DNA of 64,000 bases, from positions 5,828,001-5,892,000 of the forward strand of contig CAJFCV020000003.1 of the NCBI GenBank assembly GCA_904066235.2. The letters are read 5' to 3'. This DNA is from Bursaphelenchus xylophilus (Eukaryota > Nematoda > Chromadorea > Rhabditida > Aphelenchoididae). Under the pieces are notes generated by a model. That model worked only from the letters and a program-made list of their open reading frames with translations. It made no database searches and had not been told where the DNA came from. The number at the start of each line of letters is the position of its first letter. Within the stretch, counting starts at the first letter, position 1. The position numbers were made by a program, and so were the translations under genes. Below, in pieces: positions 23,385 to 36,135 of this stretch.

Positions 23385-23745
23385 GGTTTTCCTCGAGAGG
23401 AACCCCTCGTTGAGAGGAACCCCTCGTCGAGAGGAACCCCTCATCGAGAGGAACCCCTCGCGAGGGGTTCCTCTCGATTTTTCCGAATATGGAGGAAATT
23501 TGTCGATGCATCCTCGAAAACCCCTAAATCGAGTATTTTTAGAAAAAATTCCAAAAATTACTTTTTAACACTACTACTTAAGAAAAAAGTAACAATCAGA
23601 AAAAATTAACATCATTTTCGAAATCCCCGTCATCGATTACCTCTATATCCAACATTTCCTACTCGGGGGTTCCTCTCGACGAGGGGTTCCTCTCAACAAG
23701 GGGTTCCTCTCGACGAGGGGTTCCTTTCGATGGCATTCCACCCTG
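23385..23745. repeat. Tandem GAGAGGAACCCCTCGTC arrays in inverted orientation
   Basis: About four to five 17 bp units at 23392-23470 run one way, and about four units of the complement at 23664-23731 run back, with about 190 bp of AT-rich DNA between. Each unit is itself partly palindromic. Flanks read ACCCTGTAGG and ACCCTGTACTG. It abuts the foldback element on its left and is probably a second one. Confidence 0.8.
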
Positions 23746-26700
23746 TACTGTAAAAATCATGTAATATAATTTAGAATTCAGGAATGTGAAAAATTTAAAT
23801 AATAAGATTTACAATTAGATAAAAAATTCTTAGTGTTTCAGTAAAGTTTCAAAACCTTATTTTCATCATCACCTTGGCAGACTGGAAAAAATTTCAATTT
23901 TTTCGAGTGAAAAATTTCGCTCTGTCTCTCTAAAATTATATTGGCGACAATCATGATGTTTAAGATATCAGCGTGAGATTTTATCCTAATTATTATTGCG
24001 TCGGATGTCACTTTTACTATCATCTTGAGAAACATCACTCGACTCGAGTTTAATGCGTTCCCTTCGAGCCACTCATTTGGTCCCCGAGCTTGACGTTTAT
24101 GGCGAACAAATTACCCAATCTCATTTAAAACTCTGGCGCGGAATTGATGTCGACGGAGCGATTATAGCCGGAGGCGTTTCCAGTGATTAAACCCCTCCGG
24201 AAGATTTAAATTCGATTGGACGTTGCGTGTGTGGCGCCGGCTTCCCAATTAAAGGATTTCCGAAGCCGGGAAGGGCTATTAAACTCTGCATTGAACTGGC
24301 CATTGGATGGTCATTACTTGATGCGGGTTACTCTCAAGATTAACTACTTAGTTTCGAAAACCTTTTAAGATCGGACTAAATAAGGCTGCTCGCTTTCAGT
24401 TTATATTATTTTATTTTACGTGCCCCCTTAATATCTCGTCGGCCATGCCAGTAAATGAGGAAATTGGACGCGTCTGCATATTTGTGGAGTGGCTGATTTG
24501 GCCTTCCAAAAACCTCTTTAAAATGCACGCTCAAACTTCCGTGAATCTCTGGGTCCTTTGAATGGTCAGGCATTCAAATAATGGACATTCCTCATTTATG
24601 AAACATCTTAACATTAATGGGCCGGCTCTCCATTACCTCACCTATAAATGGCCTCTCAGCGCGCGGAAAAATTATAATTTTTACGGTAACCGAGAGGCTT
24701 TTAGGCATGAGAACGAAAAGAAAATTATCCTAGGTTTTACCTTGTAATCCGATATTATTGCTCTTTTCGGATCGGTTAACAAAAACTTCTATTATGCTTC
24801 GATTGGCCAAGAAATTTACGAAATTCTCATAATTTGAATCTCTCCCGCAATTATTTACTGGCTTTCTGATCAAGAAAAGTTTGCGTGCCGAGATTTGGCA
24901 CCATGTTTGGCGTTACCTTTTGTCCAAAAAATCCGTCATCCAATTTTTTCTTTGAAAAGTTTTTGGAAGGCGAAAATGTTGCAGTTATACAATGATACCA
25001 AATTTCTTAACAAAATGGTATTATTTCCTTGGTTTATACTATCTGACAATTTTAGGTTTCAATAGGAAGAGTGGCTTCGTATCCACCATGTAAATAGTCG
25101 GATATTTGGTGTTTTTATGGGGTGTTTTATCTAGTCTATTTCCTCCAATTACTCTTGTTCTAGTTGGTTCGGTGTTAGTTTGGCTTGTAAATCAGAGAAA
25201 GGCCTGAATTGTATGGCTGTTTGCCTTTTGGTAGCTTGTTTGTCGAGGGTTTAGGCGGACTAGATTCCTTTAGTCGGGCTGGCTTATGCCTCAGATTGTT
25301 TTACAGTGTCTCTGTGTTCTGACCAGCCACATATGGCCGCGATTACCTTGTTTATGTGCATTGCGCAAGCCACAGACCTTGTTAGGCGGCTCTCTGTGGG
25401 CGCCAATTATTATATGTTTTGCAGGGATTGGCTTTGATCTTGTCAAGGACGAACGTCGTTCCGGTAATTGGCACTGCCCATGGCCGGCCGTCGAACCCGC
25501 TCATTTTGTTTGGATTGGGAGATTTCTAATTTTGATTTGCGAAGAAAGTGGTGGGATAATCCCCCCTTATGAGGAGTTATGTTTCGGTGGGAGAATAGAT
25601 GGGGAAGCACTTTTTATGGTCTTCATGTTTGTCGCGGTTACCTGGATGCTTTGTCTTGTCCAGAAATATTTGGACATTGGGTTGATGTGGACCATTCTGT
25701 TGAGTTAGTGATGGGCGCGTGTTGTCGCCCCTATTATTCGATTTGGGAGTCAATGGGAGATCCGGCATTTTGTTTCATTGGCACCCTTGCGCGGATTTCC
25801 TGTGGTGTGGGTAAACAGTTTTTGGAATGGACACCGCCGGATGGGAATGGCCAGTCCTAAGTGGGCCCACTTCCTTAAAGTTTTATCCCAAGGCCTCGCA
25901 CTTCGGGACAATTTGCCACAATAGAGTATGTATGAGAGGGTTTTAACGTAAATGGAAGAGGGGGACGACGAGAAGTGACATAAACTCGTATGTCATAACA
26001 TGGTCGCGCAGTTAGAGAACGAGACTGACGGCACTTCTCGCCGTTTGAGTCTTTTATTTTATTCAATTTGTTTTATTATTTAAAAAACTTTGTTTTATAT
26101 ATATTTAGTGTTTGCCGTGATGTCATGTGGACGTTTATTGTAATTATTTCGTCGAGACACTTCAAGCTGAACACTTAATTAGAGTGTGTGGGGCTTTATC
26201 TCATAATTACACGGATTTGAATGCGTGTTTTTTGGGAGTGACCGTCCTTTAAAGGCCCAGGTGGTTTTCGTGCCCTTATCGGCCCTTCCAAGACATTTCC
26301 TCTCCTAAACGTTGTGGACAAGTCCGTTGGCGTGTTTTTATTTTGCCCAGAGGACAGGATGAAGCATTTTGCCAGTCGTTTTTGCTAATTGTTGTGCGAG
26401 TGAATTGGTTTTGTCTTGATTCTGAGCTCGAGTCAGGTAGAGCGTAAAATTTCGTTTCGCGAATTCCAGGACTTTTAAAATGCCACTTTGTTTTATTTGG
26501 TAGCTTGTTTTGGCGGGTGCAAAGCGTCAAATGCCAAGTGGCCGGAACACGAAAACTCGAGAGAATTCCGTTGCGCGGTTTTTATGACTGGATTTGGCTC
26601 CGGCATTGTTTTTGAGGCCGGAGCGCAGATTTCTGACATCTCGATTTCTGTGAGATGTGCCCCGTGGAACTGTTTCGGAAGGCCGAAAAGAAACTTTTGG

Positions 26701-27967
26701 TTCGAATTTCCGGCCTCCATTCTTTTTTTGGAATGCGCACACGAGTGGACTTGCGATTTTACTGCCAGAGGCAATCTGATAGGACATAAATTCCGAGAGT
26801 TTCACCCGCTTCGGTGTCAGGCATCCGACTCTTAACACTTTTACGCTTCATTGACTTTGTCTCAGCTTCTCGGCTATCCCTCTACCTTGGCCATGGAACC
26901 TGGTTTGAAGATTCTTCTGCCAAAGGCCGGTGGGCAAGGGAGAGCCTCGATGCAGCTGTTGCGGTGTGTCTGTCCTGAGATAAGGGTCATTCCTGTTTCT
27001 GCCCTCAGGGCCGAATCGAACGCCACTTTTATTCGGCTTATTGAATCGCCTTCCCGAGATTTGTTTTTGAAACGTCCATAATTATGAGCGGGCATTGAAG
27101 CGTGAGGTCTTATTGCCTGCCCGAAAAGTGATGTCCCTTTATTCGATTAGAAGGCCGCTGGCTCCAGCAGCGAGCGGTTGTGTTGCGATTATAATTAATG
27201 TCGCTTGCGGCGAGATGTCCTCGATTGGATCCTGATTTTAGCTGTCCGTGTCCTCTTTTGTTGTTCCGTTATTTTCCGATATTCTTCTCGCCTTATAACC
27301 TCACTCTCCATTATCCGTGTCCTACAAAATTCAATTTGTTTGTATCTTCGCCGTATGAAGGATTTATAGTTCCTTTATAATTCGCCATATATATTACACT
27401 TGGCTTCTCACCTTTTTTCGACACCTGTTTCGGTTTCCATTTTGCGCTGTCGCTATTATTGGACCTCAAAACTTAAGATTCTGTCACTTTACACTTATGA
27501 ATAATTCGCAAAGAGCGGAGACCTGACTTCGGACCGTTAAATTGTTTTTATAATCTTTTTTCTTGTCCTAATTTCGGGAGTTTCGGGTAGTAGAGAGCTC
27601 ATAACGGATGATTTTATATATCGGCCTCGCAAATGGCCAAAACATCATTTGGTAGGTCAGTTGGCAGAGTCGTGGCCGGATGTCTTGAGGGTGTCGCGGC
27701 CCAAAAGGGCGATCAGATTGATGGAGGACAGGCCAGTTGGCACCCAGATCGGGCCATTCCCGCGGGATTGGGGTGAACAGGTTGCTCCTCGTTTCCCCCC
27801 GCCGCTTCTCCTTTTGATTCCGTCGCTTCATTTACTCACCACAAACACTTTCGCGCTTATTGTCACCCATATGCCCATAAGATGACATTTGGCTCGCGTC
27901 GTAAATTAACTCAAGTCATGTCTGTTGCGCCCATTTCGCTAATCCGAAACATTTTAGACGTCATGAA

Positions 27968-30900
27968 ATGAGGTCTCAATGTTACAGTATACCCAGGATG
28001 TTATGGTTTCTGGTATGTGGCGTGGTTTTCACGGAAGCCAAGCGATTATCTGACAAAGAATTCAAGGAGAAGCCGAGGAGTCAACCAGTCAAACTGGGGG
28101 ATGATGTCACTTTTAGATGTTCTGCCGACAATGCCGTTTCAACATACAGTCAGTGGCGGCACAGCAGTGGAGTTCTGCTGGGATCCAATCTGAATATCAA
28201 TGGATTTCAAAATCGGTTGTCGTACATACAGGAGAATGGCTCAGAGCTCCATCTTCATATAAAAAACGTCACATTGGAAGATGATGGAACCTTTGAATGT
28301 CAAATGGTTACAACAGATTCCAAGCCTATTCGTGCAAAAGCAACCTTAACTGTTTTGGGTAATTTTTATAACTTAAATTTTCCTTCTTCATATATGCTTT
28401 TATTTTTTAGTCGCACCACAGAAGGTATACTTCGAACATTACGATGCCAATTCTCGGATCGATGTAAATGAAGGATCCGCGCTGAATGTAACTTGTGTCT
28501 CTCGAAATGCCAAGCCAGCTGGTGTTATTAGATGGTTCGTTAATGGAAAACAAGTGGAGGAATCTGTCCAACGGTGGTCTGAGTACAATAGCAACAACAC
28601 CGAGTCTTCCTTTGCCGCCTTGTCATGGAAGCCGAGCAGAAATGACCACGAGAAGTTGTTAACTTGTGAGATAAAACACGAAAAGACTGGGTTTGATGAA
28701 CGTATAAGTCTTACCATGGATGTCAGATGTAAGCAATGAAATGTCTTCTTTCTATATTCTTGACAGCCATCATCTATCTATTTTTACAGATTCTTCTGAG
28801 CGTCCGGTGATTGAAGTGGTCAGGGAAGGCGAACGAACTAAAGCTGGACACAATGTCACTCTCGTCTGTGTTGCAGAAGGTGGAAATCCTGTACCGAGGC
28901 TTACGTGGAAACTAAATGATCGTCCAATAAAGGCGGCTTTTGAATATGATATTCCACACAAGGTAATTTACTTCCTAATATTTTTAAGGGTCTTATTTTT
29001 GGCTTTAATTATCGAAAAACTTTAGTTAACCCGTAATGTGTTGTCCCTTGCCGCCGAGCCTTCTGATAACGGCGCTGTTTACGTTTGTTCATCAGAAAAT
29101 AGAGAAGACATCCCTCCACTGAAATCTTCGGTTGTTTTGGAAGTCGATTGTAAGTTTTTACGTTTTTTAAAAGTATTAAAATATACAAAAGTTTAATTTC
29201 TTGTTCAGATCCGCCATCTTCCGTGTCTTTTGTAAACGTTTCGACATCCGTTAAATACGGTGAATCGATTACAATTACCTGTCGATCCGAGCCGTCTCAT
29301 CCCCCGGCCACAATTCACTGGGTCATGGATGGACAGCCTTTTGGGTCGTCGCCAGCCAAGCAATTCAAGGAACGATATGGAACGGTGTCCGAATCTTCGC
29401 TGACAATCGACACAAAGAGTCTTCTCATTGACAAACAGCAACTTACTATCGATTGCACTGCAATTAATTCCGAGGGATCAGCTACAAAACAACATACAGT
29501 AAGGGTCTACTCTCCTCCCATGCCTCCGGTCATCAAGACTTCTTCCTCGGGCCCTTATTTGGAAGGAGAAAGTTTGAATTTGACTTGTGAATCTGAAGGT
29601 GGAAATCCCTTGGCAACCCTGACTTGGTACCGGCCGAAAGTAAGTTTAGTTTGGTCACTACTAACCTAATTAAAGAAACATAAATCAGCGGGTCACAGAA
29701 ATAAGATAAGATGGAAGCAGGTATAGTATATGTAGTATTAGTGGTTTGTCGCTATGAGATGGTTGTATTTTTTTTTTTATTCTACTGTAATGGCGAATTA
29801 TAGATCGAAAAAGCACAAACTCAAATTGATGGAAATAAAAGTCGAAGTCTTCTCCAGCTTCGGATTGACCGTTCCATGAATAATTTACCCATTAAATGTC
29901 AAAGTGAGAACCCTGCCTTAGAACATCCCTTAAATGACACGGTAACCCTTACCGTATATTGTAAGTTTTTTATGCAGTGAGTAGTATTTTTGTAGTCCCA
30001 CCAAGTCGAATGGCTATTGTAAAATACGCGGGCGATGGTAATGAAGACAGAGGCGAGATCATTGCGGGAAAGGACACAAGACTTAAATGTCTGATTCCAT
30101 CATCTAATCCACCAGCTGAGATCAATTGGGAAATCGAAATGGGAGATGATAAACCCCTTCAACTCACTGGGGAGAGTATTTTCAACGAACAAACCGAGGA
30201 AAATTACGGGTTTAAGGTAGAGAATGTAGTCACCTTTACACCTATGATGGAGATGAATGGTCGTGTTGCCAGATGTATTGCTTCAAGTCCTGTTTGGAAT
30301 TCAACTGTCAAAGCCGAATTTAACATGGACGTCTACTGTGAGTTCTTTGATATTTTATTATATTTTTCCCTTTAAGATCCTCCAAAGCTTGAAGTTGAAT
30401 CCCCTCTGACCATCACTGTAACTGAAGGTGACACTTTCAAAGAGGAGATCGCCATCTCGGCCAATCCCCCCGTTCACAATTATTACTGGAAGAAAAATGG
30501 AGTTCCTTTCACAGATACCGTCGGAAATGTTTATATACGGGGTAATATTATTGGAGGAAGGAATATAAAGAAGGAAGACAGTGGAACATATGTCCTAATT
30601 GCATCCAACAAACGAGGAGATGTCATGCTGACGATTAGGTAATGCCTTACAATTTTTAATTTTTTCTGTGATGTTTTACTGCTCTTTGCGCACGATTTTC
30701 AGTGTCAGCAATGAAACTTTTTGCTGCTGCAAATAAAAAATTCTTACTGTCAGCAAATGAAATAATTAGGAGGAATCCAATTGGTGTCATGCGTTATGTA
30801 TATTCATAATAGAGTTGTAAACACCGTATAAAGGAATTAGTTTTAAAAATTTCACCACGTTCGGCAGAAAATATTTTTTTCAGAAAGCGACCAAAGGATG

Positions 30901-32893
30901 GTTGAATTCCCGATTGTCTAACTTCTGCTGCCTATTTTTGTATTTTCCGAAAAGCTTGGGTAAAATCCTTTTATGGTCTCAGAGAACAAGCCTCTTTGTT
31001 TCGCTTAGACCGCTTGACATGTCTCTGTAACAGTTCTAAAAAAATTAGGAGCAGAAACTTGGGAAATTTTTCCGCGGGAAGACTCACTTGCTGACAATGA
31101 GAAGTGTTTTTGCGGACGATAAAGCAATTCCTTAATGTTTTTGTTTTAGATTAGAAGTAAAGTACGGAGCGAAGATCACTTATATTACGACCCCTATATA
31201 TGCTGATGAAAAGGACTCTGTGGTGCTTGAATGTGAAGCCGACGCTTTCCCTATTTTTCCCAAAATGGTAAAATGGACAAAAGCGGGTCAAGAAGTGGGA
31301 GAAAGCCAAGATCGTCGAGCAGTTCTCAAAGTAACAGCGTCACAGTACAACAGCGGTGCTTATGTCTGCATTGCGGATAACGGTGTTGGACAACCGAATG
31401 AATCTACCGCTTATCTGTTGCTGAAGAGTGCACCGGTCCTGGCAAAAGGAAAAGGTAAAGACCGTGCGGCTGGGCCGATCCACGGCAAGGCAAAAGCCAG
31501 GTGTTTGGCTCAAGCTATCCCCGATGTTCAGTTCGTATGGTCAACTGAAGATGGTCACCCAATAATAAACGGTTCGAAGTATATTATTCATGAAAGACCG
31601 GTCGACCAAACGACCTTCGAAAGTGTGCTCACGATCACCAATTTGACTCAGAGAGATTACAGTAAACGGTTGAGATGTCTTGCGTCCAATCGGAAAGGAA
31701 GTGACTTCAATCATATAACGATCGGCGATCTCACCAAACCGGACACCCCCGAGCGTTTGACTGTTTATGAAAGTGGAACAAACACTGCCATTTTGACGTG
31801 GCTTGCTGGATTTGATGGTGGAAGTGAGCAGTTCTTTCAGGTTCGGTATGGAAGCAAGGGAGATTCATCTTCTTCTAATGGAAACACCTCTGAAACTGTA
31901 GGTTGGCCAATTTTATCTTGTGGGAACGTAACATTGTCTTCTTTCAGCGCTTTAACTTGAGTGGATTAGAACCTTCTCGGATATACTTTGCCCAAGTTCG
32001 TGCGATAAACGAACGAGGATGGGTTTCGGACTGGTCCGATTGGATCCAGGTCCGAACTCTTAATGCCAATGGAACTGCCCATCTTGAAGAAACTGATGAT
32101 AACATGTTTGCCAACAACTGGATCTTATTCTTTTTGATCATTATGGGCGGATTACTACTCGTTAATTGCGGGGTGTTCGCCTATATTTATATTCAACATC
32201 GCCGTCGACTTCAAGCGGAGAAGACTCAGTTCGTTAGGCAATCGAATTATGGAAACGAAAGACGGCCTCTGCAATTATATGGTACAATAGGAGCTGGTGG
32301 CGGGCTCAGTCCAGCTACCCTGATTAGAAGGCCCGAGTCCAACAATACTAATAAATCCGACCTCTTAAATGAACCCATCAGTGAGGATGAGCAGTCGGTT
32401 CGGACAATGATTGTAAGTTGCCACATATATGGTGAAGCTTGTCCCTTTTAAGCAAGTTAGTCCGAATGGTATAATTCAAAGACAAAATCTACCAGTAAAC
32501 CGGTTTTACGACGGAAATTTCGTAATCGATGAGGAAAACGATCGTAAGTAAATTCTCATAGTACTGACCGCATCGTTTTTAGCTAGTTGTTACTCGGTGA
32601 TTAACAAGAACGGGACCTTGAGGTCCAACTATGCACACTTCAGAGGACCGGAGCCATATCCATTAAATGGAAATGGATCTCCATCCCTTACTTATGCTGA
32701 TGCTGGTGGTGGATCCCTGAAGAGAACCGGTTTCGAATCGCCGAGAAGATTCGGCTCGGTTAGCGGAGGTATAAATGAAGATCCGAGATACTCAGCAACG
32801 GGAACGCTCTCACATCGAACACATCAGCCATCGTTTACTACATTCGGAACCAACCCTAGGATAGTTGGCAACCCTGATGGAGATTTGGTCTAA
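27968..32893 (+). CDS. syg-2: SYG-2/nephrin-like immunoglobulin-superfamily receptor
   Basis: Twelve exons (27968-28358, 28411-28728, 28790-28962, 29026-29149, 29209-29639, 29804-29960, 29996-30337, 30377-30638, 31150-31897, 31948-32412, 32453-32543, 32583-32893) give 1270 residues. A signal peptide (MLWFLVCGVVFTEA) is followed by about nine Ig domains with the usual Cys...W...DxGxYxC pattern, one fibronectin III domain ending about residue 1020, a transmembrane segment (about 1040-1064, ILFFLIIMGGLLLVNCG) and a 200-residue cytoplasmic tail. This layout is that of nephrin and worm SYG-2, a cell-surface receptor that binds SYG-1 to place synapses. Most exon ends split a Tyr codon at an Ig boundary in the same phase, as expected for shuffled Ig exons. 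The last residues (GDLV) resemble a PDZ ligand. Another nephrin-group member is the main alternative. Confidence 0.85.
30639..31149 (+). other. Intron of the syg-2-like gene
   Basis: A 511 bp intron, the longest in the gene. No ORF, RNA gene or repeat was recognised. Confidence 0.5.
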
Positions 32894-33964
32894 CATTCTT
32901 ATGCAAGATATATTGTGATGGGCATGTATCTTTTGTGCCCTTCCCAGGAATCACGGGTCTTTAACAGTCTCAGTCATCACAACTCAGGAAATGCATAATA
33001 TTTATATTACACTAACCTTTCAGCCTCGCACGGGTACTTCCAGCTCATTTGAGCCTAAAGTTTTATCTTTCAGAAGTAACGATTACCTTTAGATGAATTA
33101 TTTGCCAAATGTATTGAGTGATTATTGTAGAGTAATTTATACTTTAGGGATTTGTTGTATAAATGGTTTCAAATCATTCTTCGGATTTAAATTGTTTTGA
33201 AAGTGCGCCATTTCATAAAAGACAGCGACCCTGTGCGTTTTGTGGAGATCAGAATTTTGTAGTTAATAGAGTGAAATCTGAAGACAAGAGCGGAATACGG
33301 TTAACTAGCCGGCTCGAACACTCGTGAAAGATACAAGTTTATCTCACGCAAGTCAAGGCAACTTAAACAGGAAAACGGGGCTAGAAAAGGAGCTTGATGC
33401 TCAGCAGACTCCAGTCGGGAAACCTCGAAGGATCGATCTCGTTTAAAGGGTAGGCGGCCTTATACAGGGCCGGCTTTCATCATAAATTTTTGCCATTCTC
33501 ACAGTCGAATCTCATTATCCTGATTGCTTTTATGACTGATTTCGCCATGGTTTCTTCAGAGGTGGCATAATGGTCTCATTTGCATCCGGACGATTAATGG
33601 GATTTTATCGGAAATGTGATCGCAACATTTCAACGTCTTTTGGGCAGGATGTGGTTGGGAGGGTTACAGAATCAATAATGCACCAATTTCTATAAAATTT
33701 GTATCAGATTGAAGCTGAGGCACCCCATTTTTTGTCCACCAAATATGACGGGTTCAAGTTCACGAAGGCCCCCGTACTTACAAGGGAATGGACTTTATGT
33801 GTAAATCGATTTTGGCTTGGGACATAGTCAGATCAAAAGGTGTGTGGTAGTCGATAATTCACTTGGGGGGAAATCTCTGCGCGGGGCTTCAAAGCCGAGA
33901 AAATCGGCTTCAAAGTTTGGACGAAAATCAAAGGATAGGGATCCCGGAAAAGGAGCGGTGGAAA

Positions 33965-34035
33965 GTGTGAAGCAGTGGCCGAGTGGTCAGTGCTCTCGCT
34001 TTTTGCGCAAAAGGTCGCAATTTCGAGTCTGCTCC
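33965..34035 (+). repeat. tRNA-like (Ser/Leu-type A box) SINE segment, left arm
   Basis: GCAGTGGCCGAGTGGTCAGT matches a Pol III A box, and TTTCGAGTC about 45 bp on is a weak B box. The acceptor ends pair 6 of 7, but the D and T stems are poor, so it is not an intact tRNA gene. An inverted copy lies at about 35373-35438. Confidence 0.5.
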
Positions 34036-35372
34036 CATTCATAACTTTTTTAGACAAAAACTTCTATTAATTTTTTGGCGCTACGACATTTCGGGTCAGG
34101 GACAACTCGGGTCGCGACAACTCGGGTCAACGACAACTCGGGTCAACGACACTTCGGGTCAACGACACCTCGGGTCAACGACATTTCGGGTCAACGATGC
34201 CGTTTAATATTTTCGCTTCGGGACTGGGAAAAAAGAATTTTTTGGTGAATTTGAAAAATTTTTGAAATGTTTTCGCTTCGGGACTTGGAAAAAAGAATTT
34301 TTTGGCAAATTTGAAAAATTTTTGAAATGTTTTCGCTTCGGGACTTGGAAAAAAGATTTTTTTGAAGAATTTGAACAAAATTCTTAAATTTTTTCGCTTC
34401 GGGACTTGGAAAAAAGAATTTTTTGAAGAATTTGAACAAAATTTTTAAATGTTTTCGCTTTGGAACTTGGGAAAAAGAATTTTTTGAGAGTTTGAACAAA
34501 TTTTTGAAATGTTTTCGCTTCGGGACTGGGGAAAAAGAATGTTTTGAAGAACTAAGGTTTATTTTTAAAATTTTTTAGGGAAATAGTGTATAAGCGACGA
34601 GAAAATAAAAAAATCGTATCCATTGTCTATGTTTATAACTGGAAGCACGGGATTTAAACGCAGACAGTGCCAGAGATGGAGTAAGAAGATAGTCGTAACG
34701 ATTGTATGCACATAACGATTTTTTTATTTGCTCGTCGCTTATAAACACCATTTTCCCAAACAAATTTTATAATAAACCTCAATTACCCCTAAAATAACTA
34801 TTAAACTAAAAAATTAACGAAATAACATTCGTACCTTATAAATTGTAACATTCAGAACAAAAAATCCTTTTCCCACGTCCCGAAGCGAAAACATTTCAAA
34901 AATTTGTTCAAACTCTCCAAAAAATTCTTTTTTCCAAGTCCCGAAGCGAAAACATTTCAAAAATTTTTCAAATTCACCAAAAAATTCTTTTTTCCCAGGC
35001 CCGAAGCGAAAATATTAAACGGCATCGTTGACCCGAAACGTCGTTGACCCGAAGTGTCGTTGACCCGAATTGTCGTTGACCCGAGTTGTCGCGACCCGAG
35101 TTGTCCCTGACCCGAAATGTCGGGACGCGAATTTTTTCCCCCTGAACTCGATTATCGATGCAAGAAGTATATTTTAAACGGAACCTTTCCATTTTCAGCG
35201 GCTTTGCACCTTCCCTTTACAGTTTTAGAGCGAAGGGCACACCGTCAACCTGGTGTATTCAAAAACAACTTTCCATTATGTTAACTTTTTTTATCTATAC
35301 CCCTTTTTAAATGTACAGCCGGATTAGCATGAAGAAAGCAAAAGTAAAAACGATAAATGATGGTTTGAGCTT

Positions 35373-35438
35373 GGAAAGACTCGTACCTGCTACCTTTTGC
35401 GCAAAAAGCGAGCGCACTGACTACTCGGCCACTGCTTC
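35373..35438 (-). repeat. tRNA-like SINE segment, right arm (inverted copy)
   Basis: The complement of the left-arm segment, with a better B box (GGTACGAGTC). It has the same CGCTTTTTGCG loop. It is probably tRNA-derived rather than a working tRNA. Confidence 0.5.
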
Positions 35439-36084
35439 ACACTCGGGATCCCTATCCTTTGATTTTCGTCCAAACTTTGAGGCCGATTTTCTCGGCTTTG
35501 AAGCCCCGCGCAGAGATTTCCCCCAAAGTGAATAATCGACTACCACACACCTTTCGATCTGACTATGTCCCAAGCCAAAATCGGTTTACACATAAAGTCC
35601 ATTCCCTTGTTAGGCATGACTCAAGGCTTCCAAAATTTTTCGGGCCGATCAATTTTGCGGCCCGGCTCCGCGGAGCTCCGGGCGTTGATTTTCAGGGCCG
35701 GTTTTATGGGAATTTCGTATTTTCGAGGAATTCTCAAAAGAATGGCAGAATTTTTTTTAAATCGCTCGAAAGTACTACAGTAAGAAAACAAAAAATATCT
35801 GTTCGTCCTACAGATAGCAAAACAGATTTCCAAGAGTCCCTTGGCATCCAAAAAATCCCGGTTAAGATTTTCAAACTCGATAGATTACACAAGAAATTTT
35901 ACCCGGGCCGGCCCGGATTGCGGCCACGGTTACCCGTACTGACCTTTGACATTTTCATTCCAAATTTTTGAGCCCGAAATCGGTGAAGTTTACAAGGAAA
36001 GTACTTTTATGGGGTCTCCTAGTCTTGAAAGCGACACTCAAAAAATGCATAAAATCATGCTGATTCAGAATATGTAAAAATTAG

Positions 36085-36135
36085 CTTTTTTCTAGACTTC
36101 GGCACTAGCCACTCGGCCACACCGCTCTCTTCTGG
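36085..36135 (-). repeat. Isolated tRNA-like A-box fragment
   Basis: On the minus strand GTGTGGCCGAGTGGCTAGTG matches a Ser/Leu-type A box. No B box follows within 60 bp. Likely a degraded SINE or tRNA relic. Confidence 0.35.

Larger units (their letters stand above)
22161..27967. other. Gene-poor region between divergent lig-4 and syg-2-like genes
   Basis: About 5.8 kb, the longest stretch without a confident gene. It holds repeats at 22303-22612, 22735-23384 and 23385-23745. From 24 to 27.9 kb there are open frames up to 140 codons (25286-25708), but they occur on both strands, lack splice structure and show no family. The region probably contains the lig-4 promoter and a large 5' regulatory region of the Ig receptor gene. 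Confidence 0.5.
33784..35612. mobile_element. Large palindromic repeat with tRNA-like segments and tandem arrays
   Basis: Outer arms 33784-34025 and about 35375-35612 are inverted copies. Each contains a tRNA-like stretch with an A-box-type TGGCCGAGTGG and a B-box-like GGTACGAGTC or degenerate form. Inside lie a 16 bp array (CGGGTCAACGACACTT, 34085-34200) and a 60 bp array starting TTTTCGCTTCGGGAC (six copies, 34208-34560), with three 60 bp units and the 16 bp array repeated inverted at 34870-35130. The centre (34583-34750) pairs again around TAAGCGACGAG. No transposase is visible. It may be a foldback element built on tRNA-derived SINE sequence. Frames here are artefacts. Confidence 0.8.

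Noticed and set aside
23392..23731. CRISPR array
   Set aside because: The 17 bp units are contiguous without unique spacers, in head-to-head orientation, in a eukaryotic genome.
25286..25860. Overlapping open frames of 93-140 codons as a gene
   Set aside because: No splice pattern, no family resemblance, frames open on both strands, and the composition looks like GC-richer non-coding DNA.
33965..34035. A functional tRNA gene
   Set aside because: A and B boxes are recognisable but D and T stems pair poorly and the segment is repeated inverted inside a repeat, so a SINE-type relic is more likely.
34175..34499. Repetitive protein ([11 protein letters not shown] units)
   Set aside because: It is only a reading of the 60 bp tandem array inside the palindromic element.
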